Positions 17,263-18,722 of a stretch of 18,722 bases of DNA are shown here, piece by piece. The number at the start of each line of letters is the position of its first letter. Position 1 is the stretch's first letter. Under the pieces are notes generated by a model. That model saw only the letters and a list, made by a program, of their open reading frames with translations, was not told the origin of the DNA and did no database searches. The stretch spans positions 1 through 18,722 of the forward strand of contig JBOHER010000080.1 in assembly GCA_050701115.1 (NCBI GenBank). Reading direction: 5' to 3'. The position numbers and the translations under genes were made by a program. Origin of the DNA: JBOHER01 sp050701115 (GTDB lineage: Bacteria > Actinomycetota > Actinomycetes > Mycobacteriales > Pseudonocardiaceae).

Positions 17263-18477
17263 TCAGCCACCCACTCCGGGGTTGCGCTGCTCCTGGTTGC
17301 GCTGCCCCGGGTCGTCGTGGCTCGCCTGCACGCGGTGGGTGCCACCCCCGTCCCAGCCTGAGTTGGGCACGCTCGCGACCTGATCGGTGGGCAGTTCTCC
17401 GCGGTGTTCCAACGGCAGCGTGTCGTGGCGACCCTGGCCGGACCGCTGTCCCGCACCGACAAGCTGGTGCGGGTGGACGCCGTAATGCTGCTGGTCTTCG
17501 GGCGACAGGGATTCGATGATGCCTTCCTGCGCTGCCGGGGGCAGGGTGTCCAGGATCTTCATCACCCGGTCCTTGCGGCGCCGGTCACCCTGCCGCTCCG
17601 GCAGACCTGGGCTGGGCTGGATCTGCGGCACCACACCGCGCACGTCCTCGGTGGGCGATCCGTCGGAGTGGCCGGCGTCGGCCTCAGCCTGCTCCTGGGC
17701 CATTGTCGCGGTGTCCTTCTCCTCGGACATACCGATCGGCCCGATTCGCCGGCCGTTGAGGAACTGCTCGACCACCGGCTCCTCGCTGGTCAGCAGCACC
17801 TCGCGGGGGCCGAACATGGTCAACTCCTTGCGGAAGAGCATGCCCAGGTTGTCCGGCAGGGTCCGGGCCAGATTGATGTTGTGGGTGACCACCAGGATCG
17901 TCGCGTCGATCTGCGCGTTCAAATCGATCAGCAACTGCGACAGATACGCGGTACGCACCGGGTCCAGACCGGAGTCCGGCTCGTCACACAGGATGATTTC
18001 CGGGTCCAGCACCAGTGCCCGCGCCAGGCCGGCCCGCTTGCGCATACCGCCGGAGATCTCCCCGGGAAGCTTGCCCTCCGCGCCCTTCAGACCGGTCATC
18101 TCCAGCTTCTCGAGCACGATCCGCTTGATCTCGGACTCGGATTTCTTGGTGTGTTCGCGCAGCGGGAAAGCCACGTTGTCATACAGGTTCATCGACCCGA
18201 ACAGCGCGCCGTCCTGAAAGAGCACCCCGAACAGCTTGCGCGTCTCGTACAACTGGTGCTCGGAGCAGGTCACGATGTCCACACCGTTGATCACGCACTT
18301 GCCGCTGTCCGGCTTCAACAAGCCGATCATCGACTTCAGGAACACCGACTTGCCGGTACCCGACGGGCCCAGCATCGCGGACACCTCACCGGGCGGTAAC
18401 GACAGCGACACGTCGCGCCAAATGGCCTGGCTACCGAAGGACTTTGTCAGACCCTCGACGACCACCTCGGCACCCAT
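17263..18477 (-). CDS. mceG: Mce transporter ATPase MceG (Mkl-like) with long C-terminal tail
   Basis: This 404-residue ABC ATPase drives the Mce transporter at the cytoplasmic face. All nucleotide-binding motifs are present: Walker A GPSGTGKS at 37-44, Q-loop Gln88, signature ISGGMRKR at 141-148, Walker B IILCDEP at 161-167 (catalytic Glu166), D-loop SGLD at 169-172, and switch His199. The stretch LFGVLFQDGALFGSMNLYDN is nearly identical to M. tuberculosis Mkl/MceG as I recall it. Similarity continues past the ATPase core through NGRRIGPIGMSEEKD (241-255) to about residue 338. The last 65 or so residues are an extra Gln/Gly/His/Arg-rich tail that the M. tuberculosis protein lacks. The ATG at 18477 has AGGAGG 4 nt upstream. 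It is the first gene of the transporter set and the likely head of the operon. Confidence 0.96.
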   Translation of the reverse strand: MGAEVVVEGLTKSFGSQAIWRDVSLSLPPGEVSAMLGPSGTGKSVFLKSMIGLLKPDSGKCVINGVDIVTCSEHQLYETRKLFGVLFQDGALFGSMNLYDNVAFPLREHTKKSESEIKRIVLEKLEMTGLKGAEGKLPGEISGGMRKRAGLARALVLDPEIILCDEPDSGLDPVRTAYLSQLLIDLNAQIDATILVVTHNINLARTLPDNLGMLFRKELTMFGPREVLLTSEEPVVEQFLNGRRIGPIGMSEEKDTATMAQEQAEADAGHSDGSPTEDVRGVVPQIQPSPGLPERQGDRRRKDRVMKILDTLPPAAQEGIIESLSPEDQQHYGVHPHQLVGAGQRSGQGRHDTLPLEHRGELPTDQVASVPNSGWDGGGTHRVQASHDDPGQRNQEQRNPGVGG

Positions 18478-18481
18478 CGGA

Positions 18482-18487
18482 CCTCCT
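18482..18487 (-). promoter_or_regulatory. Ribosome binding site of mceG
   Basis: A full AGGAGG lies 4 nt upstream of the ATG at 18477. It is the strongest ribosome binding site in the window, and it supports this start and efficient translation of the ATPase. Confidence 0.8.
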
Positions 18488-18722
18488 GGACCTCATCCGT
18501 CGACTTATGACCCCTCTGGCCTCCCGGCGACGCGCACGTGAATGAACGTCATCTCAGCGTCAGTCAGTGCAACGAACCAGGTGGACTGAGGTTACTCACC
18601 AGTCACGAGTTTTTCTCGGACAGCTCATCATCGTCATCGGTACGTGATATCGCCGAACTTACCTTGACTGTGTCGCAAGTCATAACTGACCATTAGACGC
18701 TACGTCCGGGCGTGTCATGACG
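18488..18722 (-). other. Gene-free leader upstream of mceG
   Basis: No credible gene is seen here on either strand. The base composition looks more AT-rich than the genes, as expected of a regulatory region. TANNNT hexamers occur (TAACCT near 18590, TAAGTT near 18660), but none has a convincing -35 box at 16-18 nt, so I do not call a promoter. A short inverted repeat GACTG/CAGTC spans 18584-18604, and an 8-bp palindrome GTCATGAC lies at 18714-18721. Either could be an operator or chance. The ribosomal protein genes expected upstream in this lineage are not in the window. Confidence 0.5.

Overview
The window reads as a high-GC actinobacterial chromosome segment, most likely from the Pseudonocardiaceae (Amycolatopsis, Saccharomonospora, Saccharopolyspora or a relative). 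The grounds are the actinobacterial RpoB and RpoC sequences, the mce gene set, GTG/TTG starts, ATGA/TGATG gene overlaps and strong G/C third-position bias. The family-level placement is recalled similarity of the RpoB N-terminus and was not computed. Every supported gene lies on the minus strand, so the transcriptional order runs from high to low coordinate.

Layout in transcription order: (1) 18478-18722, a gene-free leader with no convincing promoter. (2) 17263-18477, mceG (mkl-like), the ATPase of an Mce lipid importer. (3) 15614-17259, the two YrbE/MlaE-type permeases. (4) 8504-15617, six consecutive MCE-domain genes mceA to mceF; mceE encodes the lipoprotein subunit. The seven junctions from yrbEA to mceF all overlap by 1-4 nt. 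(5) 6891-8423, two Mce-associated membrane (Mas) proteins, set off by an 81-nt gap with a hairpin and then by a 33-nt gap. (6) 6489-6890, a 402-nt intergenic region with a good promoter (TCGACA-N17-TAGACT) and several hairpins. (7) 2955-6488, rpoB with a TTG start. (8) 1-2868, the first 956 codons of rpoC, cut by the window edge.

Together the first eleven genes form one complete Mce transport system: MceG hydrolyses ATP, YrbEA/YrbEB form the membrane permease, MceA-F form a heterohexameric lipid conduit across the envelope, and the Mas proteins are accessory or assembly factors. The substrate cannot be read from the sequence. The last two genes encode the beta and beta' subunits of RNA polymerase. 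In Mycobacterium tuberculosis an isolated mceG (mkl) sits between the ribosomal protein genes and rpoB. Here the whole transporter occupies that place, which is the most interesting feature of the window. No mobile element, CRISPR array, tRNA or rRNA gene was seen.
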